Origin: Pseudomonas sp. C2B4
GTDB taxonomy: Bacteria; Pseudomonadota; Gammaproteobacteria; Pseudomonadales; Pseudomonadaceae
Reading direction: 5' to 3'
Assembly (NCBI RefSeq): GCF_013359695.1
Contig: NZ_JABFMU010000001.1
Location: 186,001-250,000, forward strand
Length of the DNA stretch: 64,000 nt
Every line of letters starts with the position of its first letter. Positions within the stretch are counted from its first letter, which is position 1. Positions 8,924 through 17,394 of this stretch are shown one piece after another. Under the pieces are notes generated by a model. That model saw only the letters and a program-made list of their open reading frames with translations, was not told the origin of the DNA and searched no databases. The position numbers and the translations under genes are program-made.

Positions 8924-9841
8924 ATGAATCTGGAAAGTAAATGGCTGGAGGACTTCAGTGCCCTGGCCGCCACCCGCAGCTTCTCCCAGGCGGCGGAGCG
9001 GCGCTTCGTGACCCAGCCGGCCTTCAGCCGGCGAATTCGCAGCCTGGAAGCCGCACTGGGGCTGACGCTGGTGAACCGCTCGCGTACGCCGATCGAGCTG
9101 ACGGCGGCGGGGCAATTGTTCCTTGTCACCGCGCGCACCGTGGTCGAACAGCTCGGTGAAGTGCTGCGTCATCTTCATCATCTGGAAGGCGGGCAGGGCG
9201 AAGTGATGCAAGTCGCTGCCGCGCACTCCCTGGCGCTGGGTTTCTTCCCGCGCTGGATCGCGCAGTTGCGTAACGAAGGCTTGAACATCGCCACGCGATT
9301 GGTGGCCACCAACGTCGGTGACGCGGTGCATGCGCTGCGTGAAGGGGGGTGTGACCTGATGCTGGCGTTCTATGACCCGGATGCCGCGATGCAGATGGAC
9401 CCGGAAATCTTCCCGTCACTGCACCTGGGTCACACCGAGATGCTGCCGGTCTGTGCCGCCGATGCCGACGGAAAACCGTTGTTCGATCTGGAAGGCGAGG
9501 GCAGCGTGCCGTTGCTGGCCTACAGCGCCGGAGCCTTTCTGGGCCGTTCGGTGAACATGTTGCTGCGCCAGCGCGCCTTGCGCTTTACCACCATTTACGA
9601 AACCGCCATGGCCGATAGCCTCAAGAGCATGGCACTGGAAGGGCTGGGCATTGCCTGGGTGCCTCAACTCAGTGTGCGTGCCGAATTGGCTCGCGGTGAA
9701 CTGGTGGTGTGCGGCGGCCCGCAATGGCATGTTCCGCTGGAGATTCGTCTGTATCGCTGCGCGTTGGTGCGTAAAGCCAACGTTAGGTTGTTGTGGCGCA
9801 AGCTGGAAGGTGGGGCTGCGCAAGGTACGACCGGTTCCTAA
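8924..9841 (+). CDS. LysR-family transcriptional regulator, HypT/YjiE-like
   Basis: 305 residues from ATG 8924, chosen because GGGAGG stands 6 nt before it; the frame is open eight codons further upstream. The N-terminal winged helix-turn-helix (residues about 3-62, with SFSQAAERRFVTQPAFSRRI) is followed by a LysR substrate domain. The N-terminal WLEDF and SQAA...QPAFSRRIR pattern recalls E. coli YjiE/HypT, a hypochlorite-responsive regulator; this is by memory only. It is divergent from aspA, so control of aspartase is the simplest expectation. Whether it senses an amino acid or an oxidant is open. Confidence 0.8.
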   Translation: MNLESKWLEDFSALAATRSFSQAAERRFVTQPAFSRRIRSLEAALGLTLVNRSRTPIELTAAGQLFLVTARTVVEQLGEVLRHLHHLEGGQGEVMQVAAAHSLALGFFPRWIAQLRNEGLNIATRLVATNVGDAVHALREGGCDLMLAFYDPDAAMQMDPEIFPSLHLGHTEMLPVCAADADGKPLFDLEGEGSVPLLAYSAGAFLGRSVNMLLRQRALRFTTIYETAMADSLKSMALEGLGIAWVPQLSVRAELARGELVVCGGPQWHVPLEIRLYRCALVRKANVRLLWRKLEGGAAQGTTGS

Positions 9842-9856
9842 GCACAATGAAACCAC

Positions 9857-9956
9857 TGTAGGAGCGAGCTTGCTCGCGATGAACCGAAGAGCGACTCGGG
9901 CTGGCAGGCTTCCAGCATCATCGTTAACGACCATCGCGAGCGAGCTCGCTCCTACA
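9857..9956. repeat. REP doublet (REPIN), TGTAGGAGC type
   Basis: Inverted units TGTAGGAGCGAGCTTGCTCG (9857) and ...GAGCTCGCTCCTACA (ending 9956). One arm reads CGAGCGAGCTCGC, a slight departure from the standard stem. Confidence 0.88.
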
Positions 9957-10040
9957 GGGAGATTTGTGTGGTTCGCCGGCTGACCTTCAGGTCAATAAAA
10001 CCGGCGCTTTGCGCCGTATGACAGATGGTCGCAACGGGGG

Positions 10041-10068
10041 CTGTTTATCTGCCGTATTGCGGTATACT
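10041..10068 (+). promoter_or_regulatory. Candidate promoter for purEK
   Basis: CTGTTT (10041-10046), a 16-bp spacer and TATACT (10063-10068) resemble a sigma-70 promoter. The start site would be near 10075, giving a leader of about 110 nt before purE. Confidence 0.5.
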
Positions 10069-10072
10069 GCGC

Positions 10073-10161
10073 GGCCTTCGGCCGGTGTAACCGGCTATTT
10101 TTCGTACAATCAAGCCACGCATAATGCGTGGCTTGTTGTTTTATGACGCGCCCGCGGGCGC
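10073..10161 (+). promoter_or_regulatory. purE leader with alternative hairpins and a terminator-like stem
   Basis: Three structures follow the promoter. GGCC-TTC-GGCC (10073-10083) overlaps GCCGGT-GTA-ACCGGC (10081-10095, then TATTTTT), so the two cannot form together. AAGCCACGC/GCGTGGCTT (10112-10134, 5-nt loop) is followed by GTTGTTTT and looks like an intrinsic terminator 40 bp before the gene. GCGCCCGCGGGCGC (10148-10161) is a perfect palindrome just upstream of the ribosome site. This suggests attenuation or a short RNA ending near 10142. Confidence 0.5.
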
Positions 10162-10182
10162 CCAGAGAGAAGAGGCACGACG

Positions 10183-10674
10183 ATGAGTGCACTGGTTGGC
10201 GTGATCATGGGCTCCAAGTCCGATTGGTCCACCCTTAGCCACACCGCCGATATGCTGGAAAAGCTCGGCATCCCTTACGAGGTGAAAGTGGTCTCTGCCC
10301 ACCGCACCCCGGACCTGCTGTTCCAGTACGCTGAAGAAGCCGAGGCGCGTGGCATCGAGGTGATCATCGCCGGTGCCGGTGGTGCGGCCCACTTGCCTGG
10401 CATGTGCGCGGCCAAGACCCACCTGCCGGTGCTGGGCGTGCCGGTACAATCGGCGATGCTCTCGGGCGTCGATTCGCTGCTCTCCATCGTGCAGATGCCG
10501 GCCGGTATTCCGGTTGCCACCCTGGCCATCGGCAAGGCCGGCGCGATCAACGCCGCGCTGCTGTCGGCGAGTATCCTTGGCGCCAAGCACCCGCAGTTCC
10601 ACAAGGTGCTGAAAACCTTCCGTGCTGAACAGACTGACAGCGTCCTGGAAAATCCAGACCCACGCATCGCCTGA
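10183..10674 (+). CDS. purE: N5-carboxyaminoimidazole ribonucleotide mutase
   Basis: 163 residues. It moves the carboxyl group of N5-CAIR to C4 to give CAIR in de novo purine synthesis. Class I PurE motifs are present: GSKSDW at residues 10-15, SAHRTP in the active site, and [12 protein letters not shown] 10183 follows a GAGAAGAGG ribosome site. Its partner PurK, which makes N5-CAIR, begins 11 bp downstream, so the two are co-transcribed. The hairpin-rich leader suggests control of transcript elongation. Confidence 0.96.
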   Translation: MSALVGVIMGSKSDWSTLSHTADMLEKLGIPYEVKVVSAHRTPDLLFQYAEEAEARGIEVIIAGAGGAAHLPGMCAAKTHLPVLGVPVQSAMLSGVDSLLSIVQMPAGIPVATLAIGKAGAINAALLSASILGAKHPQFHKVLKTFRAEQTDSVLENPDPRIA

Positions 10675-10685
10675 GGTTGTTGACG

Positions 10686-11768
10686 ATGAAGATCGGTGTA
10701 ATCGGTGGCGGCCAGTTGGGTCGCATGTTGGCGCTGGCGGGCACCCCGCTGGGCATGAACTTCGCTTTCCTGGACCCGGCGCCGGACGCTTGCGCCGCTG
10801 CATTGGGCGAACACCTGCGTGCCGATTACGGCGATCAGGATCACCTGCGTCAGCTGGCCGATGAAGTCGATCTGGTGACGTTCGAATTCGAGAGCGTCCC
10901 GGCGGAAACCGTGGCGTTCCTCTCGCAATTTGTCCCGGTCTATCCGAGCGCCGAAGCGTTGCGTATCGCCCGCGATCGTTGGTTCGAAAAGAGCATGTTC
11001 AAGGACCTGGGGATTCCGACGCCGGCGTTCGCCGACATTCAGTCCCAGGCTGACCTGGACGCCGCCGTGGCTTCCATCGGTCTGCCGGCCGTGCTCAAGA
11101 CCCGTACCCTGGGTTACGACGGCAAAGGCCAGAAAGTACTGCGCACCGCTGAAGACGTGGTTGGCACGTTCGCCGAACTGGGTAGCGTGGCGTGCTTGCT
11201 CGAAGGCTTCGTGCCATTCACCGGCGAAGTCTCGCTGATCGCCGTGCGCGCTCGCGATGGTGAAACGAAGTTCTACCCGCTGGTGCACAACACCCACGAC
11301 AGCGGCATTCTCAAGCTGTCCGTGGCCAGTACCGACCACCCGCTGCAAGCCCTGGCTGAAGACTACTCCAGCCGCGTGCTCAAGCAGCTGGACTACGTTG
11401 GCGTGATGGCGTTCGAGTTCTTCGAAGTCGACGGCGGCCTCAAGGCCAACGAAATTGCCCCGCGCGTGCACAACTCCGGGCACTGGACCACTGAAGGCGC
11501 CGAGTGCAGCCAGTTCGAAAACCATCTGCGGGCGGTGGCCGGCCTGCCGCTGGGTTCGACTGCCAAGGTCGGTGAAAGCGCAATGCTCAACTTCATCGGC
11601 AAAGTGCCGGAGACGGAGAAAGTCCTGGCCATCGCCGATTGCCATCTGCATCACTACGGCAAGGCGTTCAAGGTCGGCCGCAAGGTCGGTCACGCCAACC
11701 TGCGTTGTGCAGACCGCGAGACGCTGGCCGCGCAGATCCTCAAGGTCGAAGCGCTCATCGCCGAGTAA
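10686..11768 (+). CDS. purK: N5-carboxyaminoimidazole ribonucleotide synthase
   Basis: 360 residues from ATG 10686. It uses ATP and bicarbonate to carboxylate AIR, the step before PurE. It opens with MKIGVIGGGQLGRML, a Rossmann-like start, followed by an ATP-grasp domain (about residues 75-280) with the FEFFEVDGG...NEIAPRVHNSGHWT segment that binds metal and substrate. The frame could begin at TTG 10677, but GAGG sits 9 nt before the ATG and family proteins start there. It is the second gene of the purEK operon. The spacing to the next gene suggests the operon ends here. Confidence 0.95.
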   Translation: MKIGVIGGGQLGRMLALAGTPLGMNFAFLDPAPDACAAALGEHLRADYGDQDHLRQLADEVDLVTFEFESVPAETVAFLSQFVPVYPSAEALRIARDRWFEKSMFKDLGIPTPAFADIQSQADLDAAVASIGLPAVLKTRTLGYDGKGQKVLRTAEDVVGTFAELGSVACLLEGFVPFTGEVSLIAVRARDGETKFYPLVHNTHDSGILKLSVASTDHPLQALAEDYSSRVLKQLDYVGVMAFEFFEVDGGLKANEIAPRVHNSGHWTTEGAECSQFENHLRAVAGLPLGSTAKVGESAMLNFIGKVPETEKVLAIADCHLHHYGKAFKVGRKVGHANLRCADRETLAAQILKVEALIAE

Positions 11769-11826
11769 AACAGTTTCATGTGGCAGCGGCGGAACCATTG
11801 CGGGGCCGCCGTTCTCTCATGGCAGG

Positions 11827-11853
11827 ATGCCAAAGTCTGACTAGGCTTTGGCA
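11827..11853. promoter_or_regulatory. 9-bp inverted repeat upstream of the GlsB/YeaQ-family gene
   Basis: ATGCCAAAG (11827-11835) and CTTTGGCAT (11845-11853) are exact inverted repeats separated by 9 bp. They end 27 bp before the next start codon. An operator is plausible; no T-run follows, so it is not a classical terminator. Confidence 0.4.
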
Positions 11854-11880
11854 TAGCCACTTCATTCAGAGGGAAATGCC

Positions 11881-12126
11881 ATGGGAATTATCGGAACCAT
11901 CTTTATCGGCTTGATCGTCGGCCTGCTGGCGCGGTTTCTGAAACCGGGCGATGACAACATGGGCTGGATCATGACCATCCTGCTCGGTATCGGCGGTTCG
12001 CTGGCGGCCACTTACGGCGGCCAGGCCCTGGGCATTTACCAGGCCGGTCAAGGCGCCGGTTTCATCGGTGCGCTGGTCGGCGCGGTGGTATTGCTGGTGA
12101 TCTACGGCCTGATCAAAAAGAACTGA
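11881..12126 (+). CDS. GlsB/YeaQ/YmgE-family small membrane protein
   Basis: 81 residues, almost entirely hydrophobic. Three membrane segments (about 2-20, 27-47, 55-78) are separated by short turns, with glycine-rich faces and a C-terminal KKN. This matches the Transgly_assoc/YeaQ family, small inner-membrane proteins often induced by stress; biochemical role unknown. ATG 11881 follows AGAGGGAA. It is a single-gene unit between purK and a DUF3299 gene. A weak hairpin at 12142-12166, without a T-run, follows. Confidence 0.85.
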   Translation: MGIIGTIFIGLIVGLLARFLKPGDDNMGWIMTILLGIGGSLAATYGGQALGIYQAGQGAGFIGALVGAVVLLVIYGLIKKN

Positions 12127-12213
12127 CTCAGGCGACAAAGTCCTCTCGGCTGCGCAGGCCGGGAGGGCTAGAATGCTCGGCGTTTCACGTCCTTTCCTTT
12201 ACCGAGCACCTTC

Positions 12214-12750
12214 ATGCGCCGTCTTCTGTTGACTCTTCTTTTCCTGGGTACGGGCCTTGCCCACGCCGGCGAATTGCCGGAAACCGACTGGCTCGAGCTG
12301 ATGCCCAAGTCGGACCAGAAAGCCCTTGAGGCCATGCCCGAAATCGACCACAACTCCCCCGAAGCCACTGGCACCTTTACCGAAAAGGGCGGCATGAAGC
12401 AGAGCAAGGGCCTGCCGGCGGTGATGTATTCGACCAGAACCGTGCCGTCGATGAACGACAGGAACATTCGTCTGGGCGGTTATCCGGTGCCGTTGGAAAC
12501 GGATGCGAAAGGGCATAGCACGTTGTTCTTCCTCGTGCCGTACCCGGGCGCCTGCATCCACGTGCCGCCACCACCGCCCAATCAACTGGTGCTGGTGCGT
12601 TATCCCAAGGGCTTGAAGCTCAATGATATCTACACGCCGTTGTGGGTTACCGGCACGCTGAAGATCGAGAAGGTCAGCAATGACCTGGCGGACGCGGCGT
12701 ATGCGCTGGATGCGGCCAAAGTCAGAGTCGTAAAAGAGTCGGATCTGTAG
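12214..12750 (+). CDS. DUF3299 exported protein
   Basis: 178 residues. A cleavable signal peptide (residues 1-18, MRRLLLTLLFLGTGLAHA) directs it to the periplasm. The body matches the DUF3299 family, seen from the LGGYPVPLE...FFLVPYPGACIHVPPPPPNQ block, which is that family's conserved core with a single Cys. Family members often sit near ABC transporter or export genes; here no such partner is adjacent. The molecular function is not known. No strong ribosome site is visible before ATG 12214. A REP doublet follows the stop by 11 bp. Confidence 0.82.
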   Translation: MRRLLLTLLFLGTGLAHAGELPETDWLELMPKSDQKALEAMPEIDHNSPEATGTFTEKGGMKQSKGLPAVMYSTRTVPSMNDRNIRLGGYPVPLETDAKGHSTLFFLVPYPGACIHVPPPPPNQLVLVRYPKGLKLNDIYTPLWVTGTLKIEKVSNDLADAAYALDAAKVRVVKESDL

Positions 12751-12761
12751 AAAATCAAAAC

Positions 12762-12851
12762 TGTGGGAGCGAGCCTGCTCGCGAAGAGGCCCTGACATCC
12801 AACATCAATGTTGACTGTCAGGCCGCTTTCGCGAGCAGGCTCGCTCCCACA
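12762..12851. repeat. REP doublet (REPIN)
   Basis: Standard TGTGGGAGCGAGCCTGC units in inverted orientation (12762-12851), between convergent DUF3299 and mutarotase genes. Confidence 0.9.
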
Positions 12852-12867
12852 TTGTTTTTAGTGCTGC

Positions 12868-13767
12868 TTACAGAGATTTGCTGGCGATGCTCACACCCAG
12901 GGTATGGCTGGCGCTCGGCGCCAACGCCACCACATCCGCCATCACATTCGCCGTCTCGATGCACAGCATGCGCTGCCAGCCATCGTCGGCCATGTCACTG
13001 AATGCCGCGGCGCGGTCGATCCATGGGTTCCAGATCACCGCCGAGCGCGAACCGGTACTGGTCAGCTCGATACGCCGCTCCCACGTTGGGTCGACGATGC
13101 TCAGTTTTGCCGGAGGATCGAGGTAGATGCGGTCGGTTTCGCCGGTAAAGCGCAGATCGCCGGTCTGGGTCACGGTTTTCCAGTCGTCCAGCGTCTCGAT
13201 GTAATTCAAGCCATCCACCCCTTCGACCTGCACATTGCGCACATCGCTGACGGCGAAGTAACTGTGCAGCGCCTGGCTGATGGTGACTGTTTCAGTGCTT
13301 TGGTTATGGCTGGTCAGGTTGATGTGCAGTTGCTCATCCAGGCGAATGCTCAACTTCAAGTCCACCTGATGCGGCCAGCCTGGCAAGCCGCCTTCGGGGT
13401 AGGGCAGGAGGAACTCGACGTTCAGGCTTTCGCCCTCGGCTTCGATGCCGCCCAGTTCCCAGTCCATCGCCCGCACCAGGCCATGAGCGCTGGCGGGTTC
13501 GTTGCTGACGCGCATCGCCTGCACGCTCTGCGGGTTGCGCGCGAAGTTGCCGAACCAGGGCCAGCACACCGGCACGCCGGCGCGGATGCTTTTGCCAGTC
13601 TTGAATACGGCCTCGTCGTTGAGCCAGATCACTGGCGGTTCGCCGGCCAATTGATAACTGAGGATATGCGCGCCTTGCTGGGCCACCAGCAATTCGGCCT
13701 GACCGTGGCGGATGCGCCAGCAGTTCAGTTCATCCAGTTTCACGGCTTCAACGTTGGGCGTGTTCAT
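12868..13767 (-). CDS. D-hexose-6-phosphate mutarotase (YeaD-like aldose 1-epimerase)
   Basis: 299 residues. It interconverts alpha and beta anomers of glucose-6-phosphate and related sugars in the cytoplasm. The galactose mutarotase-like beta-sandwich covers almost the whole protein. The motif RAGVPVCWPWFGNF near residue 65 is the YeaD signature, and a central LHSYFAVSD segment supplies an active-site His. Length fits the family (about 290 aa). It is followed at some distance by a thioesterase gene on the same strand and is probably a separate unit. Confidence 0.88.
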   Translation of the reverse strand: MNTPNVEAVKLDELNCWRIRHGQAELLVAQQGAHILSYQLAGEPPVIWLNDEAVFKTGKSIRAGVPVCWPWFGNFARNPQSVQAMRVSNEPASAHGLVRAMDWELGGIEAEGESLNVEFLLPYPEGGLPGWPHQVDLKLSIRLDEQLHINLTSHNQSTETVTISQALHSYFAVSDVRNVQVEGVDGLNYIETLDDWKTVTQTGDLRFTGETDRIYLDPPAKLSIVDPTWERRIELTSTGSRSAVIWNPWIDRAAAFSDMADDGWQRMLCIETANVMADVVALAPSASHTLGVSIASKSL

Positions 13768-13836
13768 GGCACAGCTCTCGATCAGTAACAGGACTGCAAT
13801 GGACCGTAAAACGGTCGCCGGGTTTAACGAGGCTCT

Positions 13837-14241
13837 TTAACGGGCGCGAGGCGGAACCGAACGGGTACGGCCGCTGCCATCAATGGCGACGAACACGAAT
13901 ACCGCTTCGGTGACTTTGCGCCATTCGCTGGACAGCGGATCGTCGCTCCAGACCTCGACCATCATCTTGATCGAGCTGCGGCCGATTTCCAGTGCCTGGG
14001 TATAGAAGGAGAGCTGAGCGCCCACCGCCACCGGAACCAGAAACGCCATGCGGTCGATCGCCACCGTGGCCACGCGGCCACCGGCCACCTTGCTGGCCAT
14101 CGCGGTGCCTGCCAAATCCATCTGCGCCACCAGCCAGCCGCCGAAAATATCGCCAAAGCCGTTGGTTTCGCGAGGAAGCGCGGTGATTTGCAGGGCCAGG
14201 TCGCCTTGCGGGATCGGATCTTCTTGTTCGAGCTCTATCAT
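13837..14241 (-). CDS. Acyl-CoA thioesterase, YciA/hotdog family
   Basis: 134 residues. It hydrolyses acyl-CoA to free fatty acid and CoA. A single hotdog domain is visible: NGFGDIFGGWLVAQMDLAG carries the catalytic Asp and central helix, and FLVPVAVG...FYTQALEIGRSSI forms the sheet. It matches YciA-type enzymes in length and motif order. It lies 69 bp upstream of the mutarotase gene and is divergent from an MFS transporter gene. Chain-length preference cannot be read. Confidence 0.88.
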   Translation of the reverse strand: MIELEQEDPIPQGDLALQITALPRETNGFGDIFGGWLVAQMDLAGTAMASKVAGGRVATVAIDRMAFLVPVAVGAQLSFYTQALEIGRSSIKMMVEVWSDDPLSSEWRKVTEAVFVFVAIDGSGRTRSVPPRAR

Positions 14242-14605
14242 GCCGGGGGTGCCTCTGACCCGTGACTCTTCATTGGTATTTCAGGTGAATAGCCGTCTTC
14301 AAGAAAAACGATTCAGCCCCGAACATACTACGTTCGTCACGTTTTTCGTAAGGCGCCTAAAGGGAAACTCTGCGAAACCGCCTATGAACCTGACAGGCGT
14401 TTTCGCACAGCAACCCTTGCAAGCTATTACACAGTTGCGAGTATATCGGTCGGTAGACTCCGATACGACCGTCCGGTTCTCATTTTGACCGTCAAATACG
14501 CGCCTCTATGTGCTTTTTCGAACAATTTGCTATCGTGCCGGTCCTGCCCGAGCCCTTGCCAGCGTTGTTGGGGCGGCAGACCTGACTATAAGAGAAGCCC
14601 TTGCC
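14242..14605. other. Divergent intergenic region between thioesterase and MFS genes
   Basis: No gene is supported. It must hold both promoters. A candidate for the MFS gene is listed separately; I see no clear element for the thioesterase gene and no long inverted repeat. Confidence 0.5.
14485..14512 (+). promoter_or_regulatory. Candidate promoter for the MFS gene
   Basis: TTGACC (14485-14490), a 16-bp spacer and TATGTG (14507-14512). The -35 is close to consensus, the -10 weaker. It would give a leader of about 85 nt. Confidence 0.4.
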
Positions 14606-15904
14606 ATGACCACAGCGCCCTCGAGTATCGCGCAGCCTTCCCAACCCGCACGTCCGCTGACCCGAAGCGACTACAAGACGCTTTCGCTATCAGCCCTGGG
14701 CGGTGCGCTGGAGTTTTACGACTTCATCATCTTCGTGTTCTTCGCCACGGTGGTGGGCAAGCTGTTCTTCCCGGCGGACATGCCCGAATGGCTGCGCTTG
14801 ATGCAGACCTTTGGCATTTTCGCCGCCGGCTACCTGGCACGGCCGCTCGGGGGCATCGTAATGGCGCACTTCGGCGACCTGCTGGGGCGCAAGAAAATGT
14901 TCACCCTGAGCATTTTCATGATGGCGGTGCCGACCCTGATCATGGGCCTGCTGCCGACCTATGCGCAGATTGGCATGTGGGCGCCGATTCTGTTGCTGTT
15001 GATGCGGGTGATTCAGGGCGCCGCGATTGGCGGTGAAGTGCCGGGCGCCTGGGTCTTCGTTTCCGAACACGTGCCTCAACGCCATATCGGTTACGCCTGC
15101 GGGACCCTGACCAGCGGCCTGACGGCGGGCATTCTGCTCGGCTCCCTGGTCGCCACGGCGATCAACAGCATTTACACCCCGGTGGAAGTGTCGGATTACG
15201 CCTGGCGGATCCCGTTCCTGCTGGGCGGTGTGTTCGGCCTGTTCTCGGTCTACCTGCGCCGCTGGTTGCACGAAACCCCGGTGTTCGCCGAGCTTCAACA
15301 GCGCAAGGCCCTGGCGGAAGAAGTACCGTTGCGTGCGGTGTTGCGTGACCACCGTGGCGCGATCGCCATTTCCATGCTGCTGACCTGGCTGCTGTCCGCC
15401 GCCATTGTGGTCCTGATCCTGATGACTCCGACCGTGCTGCAGACGGTCTACCACTTCTCGCCGACCACGGCCCTGCAGTCCAATAGCGTGGCGATTGTGT
15501 TGCTGAGCTTCGGCTGCATCATTTCCGGTGCCCTGGCGGATCGCTTCGGTGCGGGGCGTGTCTTCGTCTTCGGCTGCGCCGGACTGCTGGCCAGCTCCTG
15601 GACCTTCTACCACAGCCTGGCCGATCACCCTGACTGGCTGTTCCCGATGTATGCCCTGACCGGCCTGCTGGTGGGGACCATTGGCGCGGTGCCTTACGTG
15701 ATGGTCAAGGCCTTCCCGCCCGTGGTGCGCTTCAGCGGCCTGTCGTTTTCCTACAACGTCGCCTATGCGATTTTCGGCGGCCTGACGCCGATGATCGTCA
15801 GCCTGCTGCTCAAGGAAAGCACGATGGGTCCTGCCTATTATGTGGCGGTGTTGTGCGGGGTGGGGATTCTGGTGGGGGCGTATCTCTGGAAGAAAGGGCG
15901 CTGA
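14606..15904 (+). CDS. MFS transporter, metabolite:H+ symporter (MHS) subfamily
   Basis: 432 residues from ATG 14606, preceded by AGAGAAG; the frame is open 32 codons upstream, but that part is not hydrophobic and lacks a ribosome site. Twelve membrane segments are expected. The first segment, GGALEFYDFIIFVFFATVVGKLFF, is the MHS hallmark shared by citrate, shikimate and proline/betaine carriers. RPLGGIVMAHFGDLLGRKK is the MFS loop 2-3 motif. It probably imports an organic acid with protons; the substrate is not known. It stands alone between a thioesterase gene and the pst operon. Confidence 0.85.
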   Translation: MTTAPSSIAQPSQPARPLTRSDYKTLSLSALGGALEFYDFIIFVFFATVVGKLFFPADMPEWLRLMQTFGIFAAGYLARPLGGIVMAHFGDLLGRKKMFTLSIFMMAVPTLIMGLLPTYAQIGMWAPILLLLMRVIQGAAIGGEVPGAWVFVSEHVPQRHIGYACGTLTSGLTAGILLGSLVATAINSIYTPVEVSDYAWRIPFLLGGVFGLFSVYLRRWLHETPVFAELQQRKALAEEVPLRAVLRDHRGAIAISMLLTWLLSAAIVVLILMTPTVLQTVYHFSPTTALQSNSVAIVLLSFGCIISGALADRFGAGRVFVFGCAGLLASSWTFYHSLADHPDWLFPMYALTGLLVGTIGAVPYVMVKAFPPVVRFSGLSFSYNVAYAIFGGLTPMIVSLLLKESTMGPAYYVAVLCGVGILVGAYLWKKGR

Positions 15905-15933
15905 TCAACCCTTTGTATCGACAGCACTGACGC

Positions 15934-16009
15934 CTTCGCGAGCAGGCTCGCTCCCACATGGTTTTGTGTTCGACGCAGATCCTGTGTGGGAGCGAGCCTG
16001 CTCGCGAAG
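15934..16009. repeat. REP doublet in tail-first order
   Basis: The unit order is reversed: CTTCGCGAGCAGGCTCGC first, then GTGGGAGCGAGCCTGCTCGC, with about 22 bp between. It lies between the MFS gene and the pstS PhoB box. Confidence 0.85.
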
Positions 16010-16060
16010 AACGATAACGCGGTACCCCGTCAAAACATCGAATACTGGCCTTTCATCCAA

Positions 16061-16078
16061 TTGTCATATTTCAGCCAT
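16061..16078 (+). promoter_or_regulatory. PhoB box upstream of pstS
   Basis: TTGTCAT-ATTT-CAGCCAT matches the PhoB consensus of two CTGTCAT half-sites spaced by 4 bp, with 6/7 and 5/7 matches. It lies 68 bp upstream of pstS in the right orientation. Confidence 0.75.
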
Positions 16079-16145
16079 AGAGTGTTCACACGGCCTGCTG
16101 ATACTTGGCCCCGACTTAACACACCCTATCTGCTAGGAGTAAGGC

Positions 16146-17144
16146 ATGAAACTGAAGCGTTTGATGGCGGCAATGACTTTTGTCGCTGCTGGCGTTGCGA
16201 CTGCCAACGCGGTTGCCGCTGTTGACCCTGCTATCCCGAGCTACACCAAGACAACTGGTGTGTCGGGCAACCTGTCCAGCGTCGGCTCCGATACCCTGGC
16301 CAACCTCATGACCCTCTGGGCTGAGAACTACAAAAAAGAATACCCGAACGTAAACATCCAGATTCAGGCCGCTGGCTCCGCCACCGCGCCACCTGCGCTG
16401 ACTGAAGGCACCTCCAACCTGGGCCCGATGAGCCGCAAGATGAAGGACACCGAACTGGCTGCCTTCGAGCAGAAGTACGGCTACAAGCCAACCGCTATTC
16501 CGGTTGCTGTGGACGCCCTGGCTGTATTCGTACACAAGGACAACCCGATCCAGCACCTGACCATGGAACAGGTCGACGCGATCTTCTCGTCCACTCGTCT
16601 GTGCGGCGCTAAAACCGACGTGAAAACCTGGGGTGACCTGGGCGTGACCGGCGACCTGGCCAACAAGCCGGTTCAGCTGTTCGGTCGTAACTCGGTATCC
16701 GGTACCTACGGCTACTTCAAGGAAGAAGCCCTGTGCAAAGGCGACTACAAGCCAAACGTCAACGAACAACCAGGCTCGGCTTCGGTCGTGCAGTCGATCA
16801 GCTCCTCGCTGAACGGCATCGGTTACTCGGGCATCGGTTACAAAACCGCTAGCGTGAAAACCGTGGCGCTGGCCAAGAAAGGCAGCCAGGACTTCATCGA
16901 AGACACCGAAGAAAACGCCCTGAACGGCAAGTACCCTCTGTCCCGCTTCCTGTACGTTTACGTCAACAAAGCCCCGAACAAGCCTCTGGCCCCGCTGGAA
17001 GCCGAGTTCGTGAAACTGATTCTGTCCAAACAGGGTCAGGAAGTTGTTGTGAAAGACGGCTACATCCCACTGCCAGCCAAGGTTGCTGCAAAAGCACTGG
17101 CTGACCTGGGTCTGCAAGAAGGCAACAACGTAGCAAAAAAGTAA
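16146..17144 (+). CDS. pstS: Phosphate ABC transporter substrate-binding protein
   Basis: 332 residues. Periplasmic protein that captures phosphate for the Pst importer. A signal peptide covers residues 1-24 ([16 protein letters not shown]...AVAA). The phosphate-binding loop segments are recognisable: GSDTLANLM near residue 48, GSATAPPAL near 77, and [13 protein letters not shown] near 180, all typical of Pseudomonas PstS. ATG 16146 follows TAGGAGTAAGGC. A PhoB box stands 68 bp upstream. A 9-bp-stem hairpin follows directly after the stop, which may make the binding protein more abundant than the permeases. Confidence 0.95.
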   Translation: MKLKRLMAAMTFVAAGVATANAVAAVDPAIPSYTKTTGVSGNLSSVGSDTLANLMTLWAENYKKEYPNVNIQIQAAGSATAPPALTEGTSNLGPMSRKMKDTELAAFEQKYGYKPTAIPVAVDALAVFVHKDNPIQHLTMEQVDAIFSSTRLCGAKTDVKTWGDLGVTGDLANKPVQLFGRNSVSGTYGYFKEEALCKGDYKPNVNEQPGSASVVQSISSSLNGIGYSGIGYKTASVKTVALAKKGSQDFIEDTEENALNGKYPLSRFLYVYVNKAPNKPLAPLEAEFVKLILSKQGQEVVVKDGYIPLPAKVAAKALADLGLQEGNNVAKK

Positions 17145-17150
17145 AACCCT

Positions 17151-17172
17151 GATCCGGGGTTAGCCCCGGATC
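17151..17172 (+). terminator. Strong hairpin after pstS without a T-run
   Basis: GATCCGGGG and CCCCGGATC pair perfectly around TTAG. No T-run follows. It is likely to stabilise the pstS message end or partly terminate transcription before pstC. Confidence 0.55.
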
Positions 17173-17174
17173 TC

Positions 17175-17261
17175 TGTAGGAGCGAGCTTGCTCGCGATGG
17201 TAGTCCAGCCACAGAAAGTGTGTCTGAATGTTCCATCTTCGCGAGCAAGCTCGCTCCTACA
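17175..17261. repeat. REP doublet between pstS and pstC, TGTAGGAGC type
   Basis: TGTAGGAGCGAGCTTGC at 17175 and its complement ending at 17261, directly behind the pstS hairpin. Confidence 0.9.
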
Positions 17262-17354
17262 AGGCTCAGGGTTGCCATTTTCCGCGGCCCGGCCCTCCCA
17301 AATTCTCTGTCCACTGCCAGTTCCCGCTGGCGGCGGATTTGTTGCGTCACTGCA

Positions 17355-17388
17355 CTGTCATCTTTCTGTCATACAGGATCGCTAGGGT
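17355..17388 (+). promoter_or_regulatory. Perfect PhoB box and -10 directly before pstC
   Basis: CTGTCAT-CTTT-CTGTCAT (17355-17372) is an exact PhoB box. Ten bp later TAGGGT (17383-17388) fits a -10 element. The predicted start of transcription is 17394-17396, that is, on the pstC start codon at 17395. Confidence 0.75.
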
Positions 17389-17394
17389 GTGCGA

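Larger units (their letters stand above)
9957..10182 (+). other. Intergenic region holding the purE promoter and leader
   Basis: The gap between the LysR gene and purE (341 bp including the REP doublet) has no coding potential. Its second half carries the purE promoter and a set of strong hairpins listed separately. Confidence 0.6.
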
